Source of the DNA: CAWBJO01 sp963789175
Lineage (GTDB): Bacteria; Pseudomonadota; Alphaproteobacteria; Rhizobiales; Aestuariivirgaceae
Assembly (NCBI GenBank): GCA_963789175.1
Contig: CAWBJO010000009.1
Coordinates: 620,001-684,000, forward strand
DNA: 64,000 nucleotides
Direction of reading: 5' to 3'
The translations under genes and the position numbers were made by a program. Positions 34,596 through 44,263 of this stretch are shown piece after piece (position 1 is the stretch's first letter; each line of letters starts with the position of its first letter). A model generated the notes under the pieces. It did not search any database, was not told where the DNA came from, and saw nothing but the letters and a program-made list of their open reading frames with translations.

Positions 34596-36098
34596 ATGCT
34601 TTCCATCCGCCACGTCAGCAAGAGCTTCGAAGGCACCGCGGCCCTGACGGACGTGTCGGTCGAAGCCGCGGCGGGCCGCGTGCTGGCGATCTGCGGCGAA
34701 AACGGCGCCGGTAAGTCCACGCTCATGAAGATCCTCGCCGGCGCCGTGAAGCCGGACCGCGGCGAAATCCGCCTCGCCGGCGAAAACGTCGCGATCGGCG
34801 ATCCGCGCCAGGCCATCGAGCTCGGCATCCGCACCGTCCACCAGGAGCTGAGCCTGCTGTCGCATCTGAGCGTGGCGGAGAACATCCTGCTTGGACAATT
34901 GCCGCACCGTCGGGCGCGCTCAATCGTCGACTGGGCGGCGACCACCGCACGGGCCGAAGCCGCCATCCGGGATTTCGGCTTCCCGGACATCGACGTGGAG
35001 GCGCGCGTCGGCGACCTGCCGATCTCGGTTCTGCAGATCGTCGAGATCGCGAAGGCCCTCGTCACGCGACCGCGCGTCCTCATTCTCGACGAGCCGTCGG
35101 CGGTCCTGTCGACGCACGAGACCGATCTCCTGTTCAAGAAGATCCGCGAGCTCACCGCCGCCGGCACCACGGTGCTCTACATCTCGCATCGCCTGGATGA
35201 AATCTTCGACATCTCGGACGACGTCTTCGTCCTGAAGGACGGCCGCGGCGTGACGTTTGCACCGACCCGGTCGGTGACCCGCGGCGAACTCATCAGCGCC
35301 ATGGTGGGGAGGTCGCTCGACGCCATCTATCCGGAGCGGTCGGCGCAAGCGGGCGGCGCCGCGCTCGAGGTGCGCGACCTTCGCCGGGGGACGACCTACG
35401 AAGGAATCTCCTTCACCGTGCGGGCGGGCGAGATCGTCGGAATGTTCGGGCTCGTGGGCAGCGGACGAAGCGACGTGGCACGGGCGGTGTTCGGCGCGCA
35501 TCCGGCCGACGGCGGGCGAATCCTCATCGACGGACGCGAGGTGGCGATCGCCTCGCCGTCCGATGCCATCGCGCACGGCATTGCGTTCATCACGGAGGAC
35601 CGGATGCGCGACGGGCTGGCGCTGGAGTGCCCGATCGTCGACAACGCCGGCCTTGCGTCCATGGGCAGGTTCGCGAAGGCCGGCATCCTCGATCGCAGGC
35701 GCCAGTGGGAAACGGTGACGCGGATGCTCGACGAGCTCAACGTGCGCCCGCGCGGCGCCCGCGGGCCGGTGCGGCGGCTGAGCGGCGGCAACCAGCAGAA
35801 GGTCGTGCTGGCGAAATGGATGCTGGTTGAAAACCTGCGCATTTTCATCTTCGATGAGCCGACACGGGGCGTCGACATCGCGACGAAGGTCGAAATCTAC
35901 CGCATGCTGGCCGCGCTCGCAGCGTCGGGAAAAGCCATCCTCCTGATCTCCTCGGAACTGCCGGAGATCGTCGGCTTAAGCGACCGCGTCATCGTCCTGC
36001 GCGACGGTCGCATCGCGGCGGACCTCCAGGGAGCGGACATGAGCATGGAAACGATCTTCGGCTGTGCCGCCGGTCAAGGGCGGATGGACGCCGCATGA
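34596..36098 (+). CDS. Sugar ABC transporter ATPase, tandem (RbsA/MglA type)
   Basis: A 500-residue ATPase with two nucleotide-binding domains. The first has GENGAGKST and DEPSAVLSTHETD. The second has the degenerate Walker A GLVGSGRSD, the signature LSGGNQQKVVLAKWM and FDEPTRGVDIATK, the normal RbsA/MglA layout. It powers a CUT2-family importer for ribose, galactose or a related sugar. Its TGA overlaps the permease ATG. It is the first gene of the operon with permease and binding protein. No regulator or kinase is adjacent to name the sugar. Confidence 0.93.
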   Translation: MLSIRHVSKSFEGTAALTDVSVEAAAGRVLAICGENGAGKSTLMKILAGAVKPDRGEIRLAGENVAIGDPRQAIELGIRTVHQELSLLSHLSVAENILLGQLPHRRARSIVDWAATTARAEAAIRDFGFPDIDVEARVGDLPISVLQIVEIAKALVTRPRVLILDEPSAVLSTHETDLLFKKIRELTAAGTTVLYISHRLDEIFDISDDVFVLKDGRGVTFAPTRSVTRGELISAMVGRSLDAIYPERSAQAGGAALEVRDLRRGTTYEGISFTVRAGEIVGMFGLVGSGRSDVARAVFGAHPADGGRILIDGREVAIASPSDAIAHGIAFITEDRMRDGLALECPIVDNAGLASMGRFAKAGILDRRRQWETVTRMLDELNVRPRGARGPVRRLSGGNQQKVVLAKWMLVENLRIFIFDEPTRGVDIATKVEIYRMLAALAASGKAILLISSELPEIVGLSDRVIVLRDGRIAADLQGADMSMETIFGCAAGQGRMDAA

Positions 36099-37045
36099 GC
36101 AGCAGCAACGGCGGCGAACGCGCCTTCCGACGAAGGTTCAACCCCGCCAATGTCGGTTTCGCGGTCGCCATCGCGATCCTGATCATCGTGGCGAGCAGCG
36201 CCTCGGAGGTGTTCCTGACCGAGCGCAACCTCGTCAGCATCGCCCGTCAGCTGGTCACCAACGGCCTCCTCAGCCTCGGCATGCTGATCGTCATCCTGAC
36301 CGGCGGCATCGATCTTTCGGTCGGACCGGTCGTCGCCTTCGCGGGCCTCCTGGCGACGGGACTGCAGGCGCAAATGCCATTCCCGGCCGCGATCGGCGTG
36401 GCGCTGGCGATGGGCATCGCGGTCGGTCTCTTCAACGGCTTCATCATCGCGCGCTTCAAGCTGCAGCCGTTCATCGTCACGCTCGCCACCATGGGAAGCC
36501 TGCGTGGCCTCCTCTACGTCTATTCCGAGACCCCCCAATATGCCGAGGACCCCCTGTTCCGCAGCCTGCTCGGCGGGGGCTTCATCGGGCCGTTTCCGGT
36601 TCCGACGCTCATCCTCCTCCTCGCCGTGCCGGTCGTCTGGTTCTATCTCAATCACACCGTGTCGGGGCGGGCCGTCTATGCCATCGGCGTCAATGCCGAG
36701 GCGGTGCGGCTCGCCGGCATCAACGTCCGTCGCCATCTCGTCGCCGCCTATGCCGCCTCCGGCTTCCTGGCGGCGCTCGCCGGGGTGCTGCTCGCCTCGC
36801 GGCTCGGCATCGCGCAGCCGAGCGTCGGGGTCGGCTACGAGCTCGATGCCATCGCGGCGGTGGTGATCGGGGGCGGCGTGCTCGGAGGCGGCGGCGGCAC
36901 GGTGGCGGGGGTCGTGGGCGGCGTCCTGGCTCTGGCGCTGGTTGACAACGTCCTCAATCTTTTCAATGTGGAATCGTACTACCAGCAGTTCCTGAAGGGG
37001 CTCATCATCCTGGTGGCGGTACTCGCCAGGAGAAGGAAGACCTGA
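36095..37045 (+). CDS. Sugar ABC transporter permease (RbsC type)
   Basis: A 316-residue inner-membrane protein of the CUT2/BPD_transp_2 family with about ten helices. Conserved segments are LVTNGLLSLGMLIVILTGGIDLSVG, IIARFKLQPFIVTLATMGSLRG and AIAAVVIGGGVLGGGGGTVAGV. ATGA overlap couples it to the ATPase gene. The binding protein gene follows after 61 bp. Confidence 0.93.
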   Translation: MSSSNGGERAFRRRFNPANVGFAVAIAILIIVASSASEVFLTERNLVSIARQLVTNGLLSLGMLIVILTGGIDLSVGPVVAFAGLLATGLQAQMPFPAAIGVALAMGIAVGLFNGFIIARFKLQPFIVTLATMGSLRGLLYVYSETPQYAEDPLFRSLLGGGFIGPFPVPTLILLLAVPVVWFYLNHTVSGRAVYAIGVNAEAVRLAGINVRRHLVAAYAASGFLAALAGVLLASRLGIAQPSVGVGYELDAIAAVVIGGGVLGGGGGTVAGVVGGVLALALVDNVLNLFNVESYYQQFLKGLIILVAVLARRRKT

Positions 37046-37106
37046 AGGACAAACGGTCCGGAAGCCAACGCTCCAGAATTGGCATCCGGGCAAAGGGAGA
37101 AACGTC

Positions 37107-38054
37107 ATGCAACACCTGCTCAAAACAGTCGCCGGCGCATTGGCGCTGGCAAGCACTTTCATCCTGTCGCCCGCCGATGCGAAGGAGATCAAGATCGGCG
37201 TCGTCAACCTGTCCTTGTGCTGCGCCTATTTCGTCGGCATGGACCAGGCCGTGAAGGACGAGGCCAAGGCCTATCCCAACATCACGGTCGTCTCGACGGA
37301 CGCGGAAGGCGATGCGGCCAAGCTGACGGCGAACGTCGAGGACCTGCTCAGCCAGAAGGTGGACGGGCTGATCGTGAGCGCGGCCTGGATCGAGGCGGCG
37401 CCCGAGGCTCTCGACGCCATCAAGTCGGCCGGCGTGCCGGTGGTACTGGTCGACCGCATGCTCAAGGGCAGCCCGTTCACGAGCTGGATCGGGCCCGACA
37501 ACTACGCGATCGGCGTCGGGATCGGCGAGTACATCGTGAAGCGGCTCAACGGCAAGGGCCGGATCGTGGTCCTGCGCGGCGGCCCGGCCGACAACTCGAT
37601 CGGCCTCGACCGCACGAACGGCATGCTGTCGGTCGTCGAGAAATCGGGAATCCAGGTCGAGAAGGCACCCGACTTCGGAGGGTGGAGCGTCGACGGCGGC
37701 TTCAAGCTCATGGAGGACATGCTGACCAAGTTCCCGGAGATCGACGCGGTGTTCTGCGAGAACGACTCCATGTGCCTGGGCGCGCAGCGGTCGATCAAGG
37801 ACGCCGGACGGGCCGACAAGATCTTCCTCGGCTCCGTCGACGGCGAGAAAGCGGCGCTCAAGGAGATCATGGCGGAGGGCACCAACTACGGGGCGACTGG
37901 CCAGAACAACTCCGACCAGATCGGCCGCGCCGGCTTCAATCGCCTGATGGCCATACTCGCCGGCGCCGAGGCGCCGGAGAAGACGGTGCTGCCTTCGCCG
38001 ATCATCACCAAGGACAACGCCGTCAAGTTCTACAATCCGGACAGCGTGTTCTAG
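37107..38054 (+). CDS. Sugar ABC transporter substrate-binding protein (RbsB-like)
   Basis: A 315-residue periplasmic protein with a signal peptide (LLKTVAGALALASTFILSPADA). It has the Peripla_BP_4 fold: IKIGVVNLSLCCAYFVGMDQ, VDGLIVSAAWIEAAPEALDA, VLRGGPADNSIGLDRTNGML and DAVFCENDSMCLGAQRSIKDA. The paired Cys in LSLCC and the Cys in the ligand-cleft region are unusual for RbsB. The substrate cannot be stated. GGGAG precedes the ATG. A hairpin follows the gene and ends the operon. Confidence 0.9.
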   Translation: MQHLLKTVAGALALASTFILSPADAKEIKIGVVNLSLCCAYFVGMDQAVKDEAKAYPNITVVSTDAEGDAAKLTANVEDLLSQKVDGLIVSAAWIEAAPEALDAIKSAGVPVVLVDRMLKGSPFTSWIGPDNYAIGVGIGEYIVKRLNGKGRIVVLRGGPADNSIGLDRTNGMLSVVEKSGIQVEKAPDFGGWSVDGGFKLMEDMLTKFPEIDAVFCENDSMCLGAQRSIKDAGRADKIFLGSVDGEKAALKEIMAEGTNYGATGQNNSDQIGRAGFNRLMAILAGAEAPEKTVLPSPIITKDNAVKFYNPDSVF

Positions 38055-38062
38055 AAACCGGC

Positions 38063-38091
38063 GGAGAACGGGCGGCAATCACCCGTTCTCC
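38063..38091. terminator. Hairpin between convergent sugar ABC and TRAP operons
   Basis: Inverted repeat GGAGAACGGG / CCCGTTCTCC with a 9-nt loop in the 45 bp between convergent stops. It could serve both operons; no strong T-run on either side. Confidence 0.6.
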
Positions 38092-38099
38092 CTCACCTT

Positions 38100-38468
38100 T
38101 CAGCCCGGGCTCCGGCAGGCGCGAAGCGTGATGGAAGGACCCGGCGCGGCGCCGAGCACGCGGCAGCCGCCGCTCCAGCACAGGCGCCAACCGTCGCGCG
38201 TCGCACCCGAGGACGCGAGCACGACCTCCTTCAAGGAAGGCCTCGCGGGGCGGAAGGTCCACCAGCCATCGGCGAGCACGGCATCCATCGGCATTTCCAT
38301 GCCGGCACCCGATCCCTTGACGCGGGCGCTCACGATCTCCAGGCGATGACCGCTCACCCGCCAGCTTTCCTCCCAGCGCGTTCCTTCGACGGAGTGGGTC
38401 CAGCTCAGGGTGAAGACGGCGGCCGGCACGACGACCGCCTGCGCGAGGCCGATGATGCACAGGCTCAC
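38100..38468 (-). CDS. DUF1850 protein, TRAP operon accessory
   Basis: A 122-residue protein with an N-terminal signal or anchor (SLCIIGLAQAVVVPAAVFTL). The DUF1850 pattern is FTLSWTHSVEGTRWEESWRV, then GMEMPMDAVLADGWWTFRP, and a C-terminal WRLCWSGGCRVL with two Cys. DUF1850 genes consistently accompany TAXI-type TRAP transporters; the role is unknown. The GTG start overlaps the TRAP permease stop by 4 bp. Confidence 0.82.
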   Translation of the reverse strand: MSLCIIGLAQAVVVPAAVFTLSWTHSVEGTRWEESWRVSGHRLEIVSARVKGSGAGMEMPMDAVLADGWWTFRPARPSLKEVVLASSGATRDGWRLCWSGGCRVLGAAPGPSITLRACRSPG

Positions 38469-40558
38469 GCACGCACCGACGGAGCCGCGCGGCGGGCGCG
38501 CCACAGATGCTGGGCGACCAGGAGAACGGCGAGGCCGAAACCGATCTCGTCGGTCGCCGGCAGCGCCGCCACCAGGCTGGCGCCGGCGACGAAGGCGACG
38601 ATACGCTCCCAGAGGGCGGCGGGCCTCGCAAGGTAGCCGACGACGGCCATGCCCCACAGGCCGACGGCGACACAGGCCTTGAAGACGACATAGGCGACTT
38701 CGAACGGATAGCCGATGGCGGCGGCGAGCGGGCCGCCGTCCTGCAACATCAGCGCCGGCGTATAGACGGCCATGAAGGGAACGACGAAGCCGGCAACGGC
38801 GAGCTTGGTCGCTTCGACGCCGATCCGCATGCCCGACACCTTGGCCATCGGCGCAGCGGCGAAGGCGGCAAGCGCGACGGGCGGCGTCAAGTCGGCCATG
38901 ATGCCGAAATAGAAGACGAACATGTGGCTGACCAGCAGGGGCACGCCGAGGTCGAGCAGCGCCGGGCCGGCGAGCGACGATGTGATGATGTAGTTGGGGA
39001 TGGTCGGAATGCCCATGCCGAGCACGAGGCAGGTGAGCATGGTGAGGACCAGGGACAGGAAGAGGTTTTCCTCGCCGACGTCGATGATGGCGCCGATGAA
39101 GGTCGAAGCGATGCCCGTCAGGGTAAGCGTGCCGATGACGATGCCGACGATGGCGCAGGCGATGCCCACCGGAAGCGCGTTCTTCGCGCCCTCGGCCATG
39201 GCTTCGCCGCACAGGACGAGAGTGGTGCGGCCACCCTTCACCGCAATGCATGCAGCGACGAGCGCCACCAGCAGGCCGACGAGCACCCAGACGCCGAGCT
39301 TCAAGATCGCGGCCGCAGCGATGCCCAGCACGATCCAGAACACGACGCGAAAGGCGACCGGACCGATCGTTGCCGCCAGCGCCATGCCCAGGATCAGCAC
39401 GACGGTCAGCGCCAGGCCCATGGTTCCGGCGAAGATCGGCGTATAGCCCGCGAACAGGAGATAGACGAGCGCCGTCATGGGAAGAATGAGCGGCCAATGC
39501 TCCTTCAGCGCCAGCCAGGGATCGGGCAGCTCGGCACGGTCCATGCCCTTGAGGCCCGCCTTGCTCGCCTCCAGATAGACCATCCAGAAGCAGGCACTGA
39601 AATAGAGGAGCGCCGGGATGATCGCCGCCTTGACGATCTCGGCATAGGGAAGGTTCAGCGTCTCGGCCATGATGAAGGCGACGGCGCCCATGACCGGCGG
39701 CATGATCTGACCGCCCATCGACGACGTCGCCTCGACGCCGCCGGCGAAGGCGGCGCGGAAGCCGAACCGCTTCATGAGGGGAATGGTGAACTGGCCGCTC
39801 GCCACCACATTGGCGACCCCGGATCCGGAAATGGTGCCCATGAGCGCCGAGGACAGAACGCAAACCTGGGCCGGACCGCCGCGCACGCCGCCCACCAGGC
39901 CGAGCGCGAAATCGTTGAAGAGGCCGAGCATGCCGGCACGCTCGAGGAAGGAGGCGAACACCACGAAGATGAAGATGTAGGCGGCGGAGACGTAAACGGG
40001 CGTGCCGTAGATGCCCTCGGTGCCGAAGGCGAAGTTCTCGATGATCTGGTCGTAGCCGTAGCCGCGATGGACGAAGGGACCGGGAAGGTATTGCCCGAAG
40101 AAGCAGTAGAGAAGGAAGACGCCGGCGACGATGGTGAGCGGCAGTCCCATGAGGCGCCGCGCCGCCTCGAACACGAGGATGATGAGGAGGGTGCCCATCG
40201 CAAGATCGATGTCGGTGAGGAATCCGGCACGCTGGATCAGCGGCAGGTAGAAGATCCAGTTGTAGAGGCCGGTGGAGAATCCGAGAATGCCCATCGCCCA
40301 GAGCGCCGCCCGGGCGGGCAGGGTGCGAGCCCCGAGATTGGCGAGAAGCGCGAAGCCGAGAAGAAGCAGGAAGGCCACATGCATGGCGCGCTGGATCTGG
40401 CTCGGCAAGGTGCCGAACAGCGCGACGTAAATCTGGAAGGCCGAGAATCCTATGGCGATGGCGAAGGCGGCCCGGCCGGCAAACCCGGTCCCGAATCCGG
40501 CGGGAAGGCCTTCAACGACAGGGACGGGAGCAGCGACGTTCGGCGCGGCCGCGCTCAT
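38465..40558 (-). CDS. TRAP transporter permease, fused 4TM-12TM
   Basis: A 697-residue protein that fuses the small (DctQ-like) and large (DctM-like) TRAP subunits, as normal for TAXI-TRAP systems. Typical segments are LMGTISGSGVANVVASGQFTIPL, EATSSMGGQIMPPVMGAVAF, LVLGMGIPTIPNYIITSSLAGP and MADLTPPVALAAFAAAP. It imports a carboxylate or amino-acid-like solute using an ion gradient. The ATG at 40558 is taken because it gives a short cytoplasmic N-terminus before the first helix. Confidence 0.94.
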   Translation of the reverse strand: MSAAAPNVAAPVPVVEGLPAGFGTGFAGRAAFAIAIGFSAFQIYVALFGTLPSQIQRAMHVAFLLLLGFALLANLGARTLPARAALWAMGILGFSTGLYNWIFYLPLIQRAGFLTDIDLAMGTLLIILVFEAARRLMGLPLTIVAGVFLLYCFFGQYLPGPFVHRGYGYDQIIENFAFGTEGIYGTPVYVSAAYIFIFVVFASFLERAGMLGLFNDFALGLVGGVRGGPAQVCVLSSALMGTISGSGVANVVASGQFTIPLMKRFGFRAAFAGGVEATSSMGGQIMPPVMGAVAFIMAETLNLPYAEIVKAAIIPALLYFSACFWMVYLEASKAGLKGMDRAELPDPWLALKEHWPLILPMTALVYLLFAGYTPIFAGTMGLALTVVLILGMALAATIGPVAFRVVFWIVLGIAAAAILKLGVWVLVGLLVALVAACIAVKGGRTTLVLCGEAMAEGAKNALPVGIACAIVGIVIGTLTLTGIASTFIGAIIDVGEENLFLSLVLTMLTCLVLGMGIPTIPNYIITSSLAGPALLDLGVPLLVSHMFVFYFGIMADLTPPVALAAFAAAPMAKVSGMRIGVEATKLAVAGFVVPFMAVYTPALMLQDGGPLAAAIGYPFEVAYVVFKACVAVGLWGMAVVGYLARPAALWERIVAFVAGASLVAALPATDEIGFGLAVLLVAQHLWRARRAAPSVRA

Positions 40559-40577
40559 CCCCTGCCCCGGCCCGCCA

Positions 40578-41531
40578 TCAGTTGGCGATGCCCTTCTCGC
40601 GATAATATTTCTCCGCACCCGGATGAAGGGGAATCGGCAGCCCCTTGACCGCATTCTCCAGCCGGATGGCCTTGGCCGCGGCGTGGGCCGCCGACAGCTT
40701 GTCGAGGTTCTCGAACAGAAGCCTGGTCATCTGGTAGACGGAGTCTTCCGATACGCCGTCGTGGGTCACGAGGATGTTGCCGACCGCGGCGGTCGGCACG
40801 TCCTCCGCCTGGCCTTCATAGGTGCCGGCGGGAATGGCCGCAGCTTCGTAGGGCGCGCCGATCTTGGCGACGACGTCGGCCGGCACGGCGACGACATTGA
40901 TCGGCAGGGACGTCGCGAGATCGCGGATCGAGGCGACACCGAGCCCGGCCGACTGGAGGGTGGCGTCGAGCTGACGATTCTTGATGAGCTCGACCGACTC
41001 GGCGAAAGGCAGGTACTCGACCCTGCCCATGTCCTCGTAGCTCATGCCGGCAGCCGCGAGGATGGCGCGGGCGTTGAGCTCGGTGCCGGATGCCGGCGCG
41101 CCGACCGACAGCGACTTGCCCTTGAGGTCGGCGAGCGATTTGATGCCCGAGTCCCGGCTGGCGACGATCTGGATGAAGTTGGGATAGATGGCGCCGACGG
41201 CGCGCAGCTTGTCGAGCTTCGCCGGGAAGCCCGCCTCGGTATTTCCTTCCCAGCCGAGCTTCACGGAATCGGCAAGCGAAAAGGCAATCTCGCCCTTGCC
41301 CTGCTGCAGCAGATTCAGGTTTTCGACAGATGCCTTGGTGGCTTGAACCTGGGTGCGGGCGCCAGGCATGCCCTCGCCGTAGATCTCCGACAATGCGACG
41401 CCGAGCGGATAGTAGACGCCCGACGTGCCGCCGGTCAGGACGTTGACGAACTCCGCGGCGAACGCCGGCATGGCAGCGATGCCGAGGGTCATGACGAGGG
41501 CCGGAAGAAACCTTGCTTTCACTTTAAACAT
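40578..41531 (-). CDS. TAXI-family TRAP transporter solute-binding protein
   Basis: A 317-residue periplasmic protein with signal peptide FLPALVMTLGIAAMPAFAA and the diagnostic TAXI opening FVNVLTGGTSGVYYPLGVAL. Later segments YPNFIQIVASRDSGIKSLADL and GAPASGTELNARAILAAAGM fit the family. It delivers solute to the fused TRAP permease 19 bp downstream; glutamate or other carboxylates are known TAXI ligands. It is the first gene of the TAXI-permease-DUF1850 operon. Confidence 0.94.
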   Translation of the reverse strand: MFKVKARFLPALVMTLGIAAMPAFAAEFVNVLTGGTSGVYYPLGVALSEIYGEGMPGARTQVQATKASVENLNLLQQGKGEIAFSLADSVKLGWEGNTEAGFPAKLDKLRAVGAIYPNFIQIVASRDSGIKSLADLKGKSLSVGAPASGTELNARAILAAAGMSYEDMGRVEYLPFAESVELIKNRQLDATLQSAGLGVASIRDLATSLPINVVAVPADVVAKIGAPYEAAAIPAGTYEGQAEDVPTAAVGNILVTHDGVSEDSVYQMTRLLFENLDKLSAAHAAAKAIRLENAVKGLPIPLHPGAEKYYREKGIAN

Positions 41532-41673
41532 CGCCACCTCCGAAAATACGCGAGGGCCAGGCGGCAGCTTCGCCGCCCAGGCAACCCCGACATTGTCGGA
41601 AAGTTTCCGAGCCTTGCCAATTGCTAAGTTCGCCGACCAGCCCACCGCTCCTCAAAGGCCGGCGACGGTGCGG

Positions 41674-43701
41674 CTACGGCACGGGCTGGAGCGCCTGGGC
41701 CGTCTTCGCGATCCGCGCCAGGTTGATAAACTCGGCGCGATAGCCGAAGGGATCGGCACCCTTGCTGCGCTGGCCGAGGTCGATCACGTCGTCGAAGGTG
41801 TAGGAGCCCGTGTACCGGCCGCCGCGCAGGATCTGGCCGAATGCCGCGACGGCCGCCGAGAAGCCGACATCGCTCGGCACGCGGGCCGGATCGATCTCGC
41901 TGGCGGGCGTCACGGGGACGGTCATGAGCTTGCTCGACGCTGCGCCGGGCAGCTTGTAGCGCAGCTTGATGAAGGCATACTCGTCCGTCGCCGGAGCAGC
42001 GGCGGTTGCCGCGTCTCCATAGCGGAGGTCGTCGACGAGGCGTGAGTCGGAGCCGCGCGGCGTCAACTCGTAGATGGCCGTCACGGTGTGGCCGCTGCCG
42101 ATCTCGCCGGCATCGACCTTGTCGTTGTTGAAGTCCTCGCGCGCGAGGAGACGCGTCTCGTAACCGACCAGGCGATACTCCGACACCTTCTCGGGATTGA
42201 ACTCGACCTGAATCTTCACATCGCGGGCGATCGGGAAGAGGGTGGCGCTCGCCTCGTCGACCAGAACCTTGCGCGCCTCGTTCAGCGTGTCGATGTAAGC
42301 GGCGTTGCCGTTGCCGTTCTGGGCCAGCGTCTGCATCAGCTCGTCGTTGTAGTTGCCGCGGCCGAAGCCGAGGACCGACAGGTAAATGCCGGTCTCCCGC
42401 TTGCGCTCGACGAAGCTCTTCAACTCCTCGGGGTCGGTGATCCCGACGTTGAAGTCGCCATCGGTCGCCAGGATCACGCGGTTGACGCCGGCGAGGTCGA
42501 AAGACCGTTCCGCCAGCTGATACGCCTGGCGAATGCCCTCGGCGCCGGCGGTCGAACCGGCCGAATAGAGCCCGTCGAGAGCTGCGATGATCTTCGAGCG
42601 GTCGGCGACTCTCGTCGGCTCGAGCAGCGTTCCGGCGTTTCCGGCATAAGTCACGATCGACACGGTGTCGTCCGAGCGAAGCGAGTCGACCAGGAGCTTC
42701 ATGGAGTTGACGAGGAGCGGCAGCTTGTTCGGCTCGTCCATCGAGCCGGAGGTGTCGATGAGGAACACGAGGTTCGATCGCGGCTTCGAGGGTGCGGCCA
42801 GCGAATACCCCTTGATGCCGATGTGGAGGAGCTTGGTGTTGTGGTTCCAGGGCGTCGTGAACACCGTGGCGGTCGCGCGGAAGGGCTCGGCACCGTCGGC
42901 CGGTGCGGGATAGTCGTAGGGGAAGTAGTTGATCATCTCCTCGACGCGCACGGCATCGGCCTGAGGAAGGATGTTCTGGTTGAGGGAGGCGCGAACGAAA
43001 CTGTAGGAGGACGTATCGACGTCGATCGAAAAGGTCGAGACGGGTTCGGCCGTCGCGATCTTGACGGGATTGGGGGTGATGTCCTGGAAGCGGTCGCGGC
43101 CGACATCGTGATAGCCCGGAGGCGACGGCACCTCCTCGATCCGGTGCGCGGACTTCAGTTCGACGCGGCCGAGCACCATGGGTTGAGATTCGGCAGGGGC
43201 GGAGGGCGCCGAGATGCTCGGAGAGGCACCATCCAACCGAGTGAGCCGATCCGAACCGGAAAAGGCACGCGCATCCCGCTCGCGGAGGAAGCGGTCGACG
43301 ATCTGCGGCTTCTGCCCTGCGACGTCAGTCCGGTTCTCATCCTTCTGCAGTACCGGCGGGACGGGCACGCTCTCTTGCGCGGGCCTCGCGATCTCGGGGC
43401 CACGTTTCGCTTCATGTTGGCTGACGATGAAAATCGCAAGCACGCCGACGCTGACGCTGGCCCAGGCGGCATGGCTGTAACGGATCGAAGTCATGGTGCG
43501 GTGTCTCCTCGCATGGCGCAGAAGTTCTGCCATCCTCTGCTTGAGACGCGCGGCGAGGCCCGATCCTTGGACGCGATCCCGAGTCTCCGCTGCGAAATGC
43601 GCCGTCGCCGCGTCGATCGCAGCACGGCGCGCCGCGGCGTGCGGCTCGATCGGAGCCTCGGTCCGGAACAGGCGTTGCAGTTCTTCCATGTCGTCAGTCA
43701 T
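41674..43701 (-). CDS. Membrane-anchored von Willebrand A protein (YfbK-like, DUF3520), possible anti-sigma partner
   Basis: A 675-residue protein. An about 75-residue cytoplasmic N-terminus is followed by one membrane helix (about 76-97; SVSVGVLAIFIVSQH) and a linker. The YfbK-type N-terminal domain then carries VEEMINYFPYDYPAP. A vWA domain has an intact MIDAS FLIDTSGSMDEPNK (about residue 315) and ILATDGDFNVGI, and a DUF3520 C-terminal domain begins near residue 500. The vWA part lies in the periplasm. The gene overlaps the ECF sigma gene by 8 bp and follows it, the usual position of a membrane anti-sigma factor, and its cytoplasmic N-terminus could fill that role. This is inference. Confidence 0.88.
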   Translation of the reverse strand: MTDDMEELQRLFRTEAPIEPHAAARRAAIDAATAHFAAETRDRVQGSGLAARLKQRMAELLRHARRHRTMTSIRYSHAAWASVSVGVLAIFIVSQHEAKRGPEIARPAQESVPVPPVLQKDENRTDVAGQKPQIVDRFLRERDARAFSGSDRLTRLDGASPSISAPSAPAESQPMVLGRVELKSAHRIEEVPSPPGYHDVGRDRFQDITPNPVKIATAEPVSTFSIDVDTSSYSFVRASLNQNILPQADAVRVEEMINYFPYDYPAPADGAEPFRATATVFTTPWNHNTKLLHIGIKGYSLAAPSKPRSNLVFLIDTSGSMDEPNKLPLLVNSMKLLVDSLRSDDTVSIVTYAGNAGTLLEPTRVADRSKIIAALDGLYSAGSTAGAEGIRQAYQLAERSFDLAGVNRVILATDGDFNVGITDPEELKSFVERKRETGIYLSVLGFGRGNYNDELMQTLAQNGNGNAAYIDTLNEARKVLVDEASATLFPIARDVKIQVEFNPEKVSEYRLVGYETRLLAREDFNNDKVDAGEIGSGHTVTAIYELTPRGSDSRLVDDLRYGDAATAAAPATDEYAFIKLRYKLPGAASSKLMTVPVTPASEIDPARVPSDVGFSAAVAAFGQILRGGRYTGSYTFDDVIDLGQRSKGADPFGYRAEFINLARIAKTAQALQPVP

Positions 43702-44263
43702 CGGTCGTGCTCGCCATCACCTTCAAACGCTTTCGCACCTCGTGCATCCGCCACGACACCGTCTTCTCCTTGACGCCCAGGATCTCGCCCGCCTCGGCGT
43801 GGCTCAGGTCCTCGGCGACGACCAGCAGGACGGTTTCCTTGAGCGCCGGGTCGAGCCGATCGATGGCCCGGTAGAGCCACTGCATGCGGCGGTCGCTGTC
43901 GGCCCAGTCGCCTTTCCAGCCCTGCTCGGCGGCCGCGTAGGCGGCATGGGCGTGCCGCGCGCTCGCCTGCCGCCGGGCCTGGTCGCGACAGGCATTCACC
44001 GCGACCCGGTAGAGCCAGGTGGTGAACCGGCTTTCGCCCCGGTACTGGCCGATCCGGGTGGCCAGGGACAGCGCGATCTCCTGGGCCACGTCCTCGGCAT
44101 CCGCCGCCGAGCCCAGAAACCGGTAGGCGACGCGGTAGAGCAACCCGTAATGCCGGTCGAGCAGCTGCCGGAAGGCAGCCACCTCGCCCGCGGCGGCCCT
44201 TGCGGCCAGTTCCTGATCGGCATCCAGCATATCGTCGAAGCTTAGACGCGCCAAAGCCGCCAT
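43694..44263 (-). CDS. ECF-type RNA polymerase sigma factor
   Basis: A 189-residue ECF sigma factor. Region 2 is in DRHYGLLYRVAYRFLGSAADAEDVAQEI and FTTWLYRVAVNACRDQARRQ; region 4 is in LDPALKETVLLVVAEDLSHAEAGEILGVKEKTVSWRMHEVRKRL. It is distinct from EcfG at 8 kb. It is co-transcribed with the overlapping vWA membrane protein. A second in-frame ATG at 44230 could be the true start. No autoregulated promoter could be defined in the 146 bp upstream. Confidence 0.92.
   Translation of the reverse strand: MAALARLSFDDMLDADQELAARAAAGEVAAFRQLLDRHYGLLYRVAYRFLGSAADAEDVAQEIALSLATRIGQYRGESRFTTWLYRVAVNACRDQARRQASARHAHAAYAAAEQGWKGDWADSDRRMQWLYRAIDRLDPALKETVLLVVAEDLSHAEAGEILGVKEKTVSWRMHEVRKRLKVMASTTDD

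Noticed and set aside
38507..40648. A 713-codon plus-strand frame opposite the TRAP permease
   Set aside because: Highly charged shadow translation; the minus strand encodes an intact fused TRAP permease.
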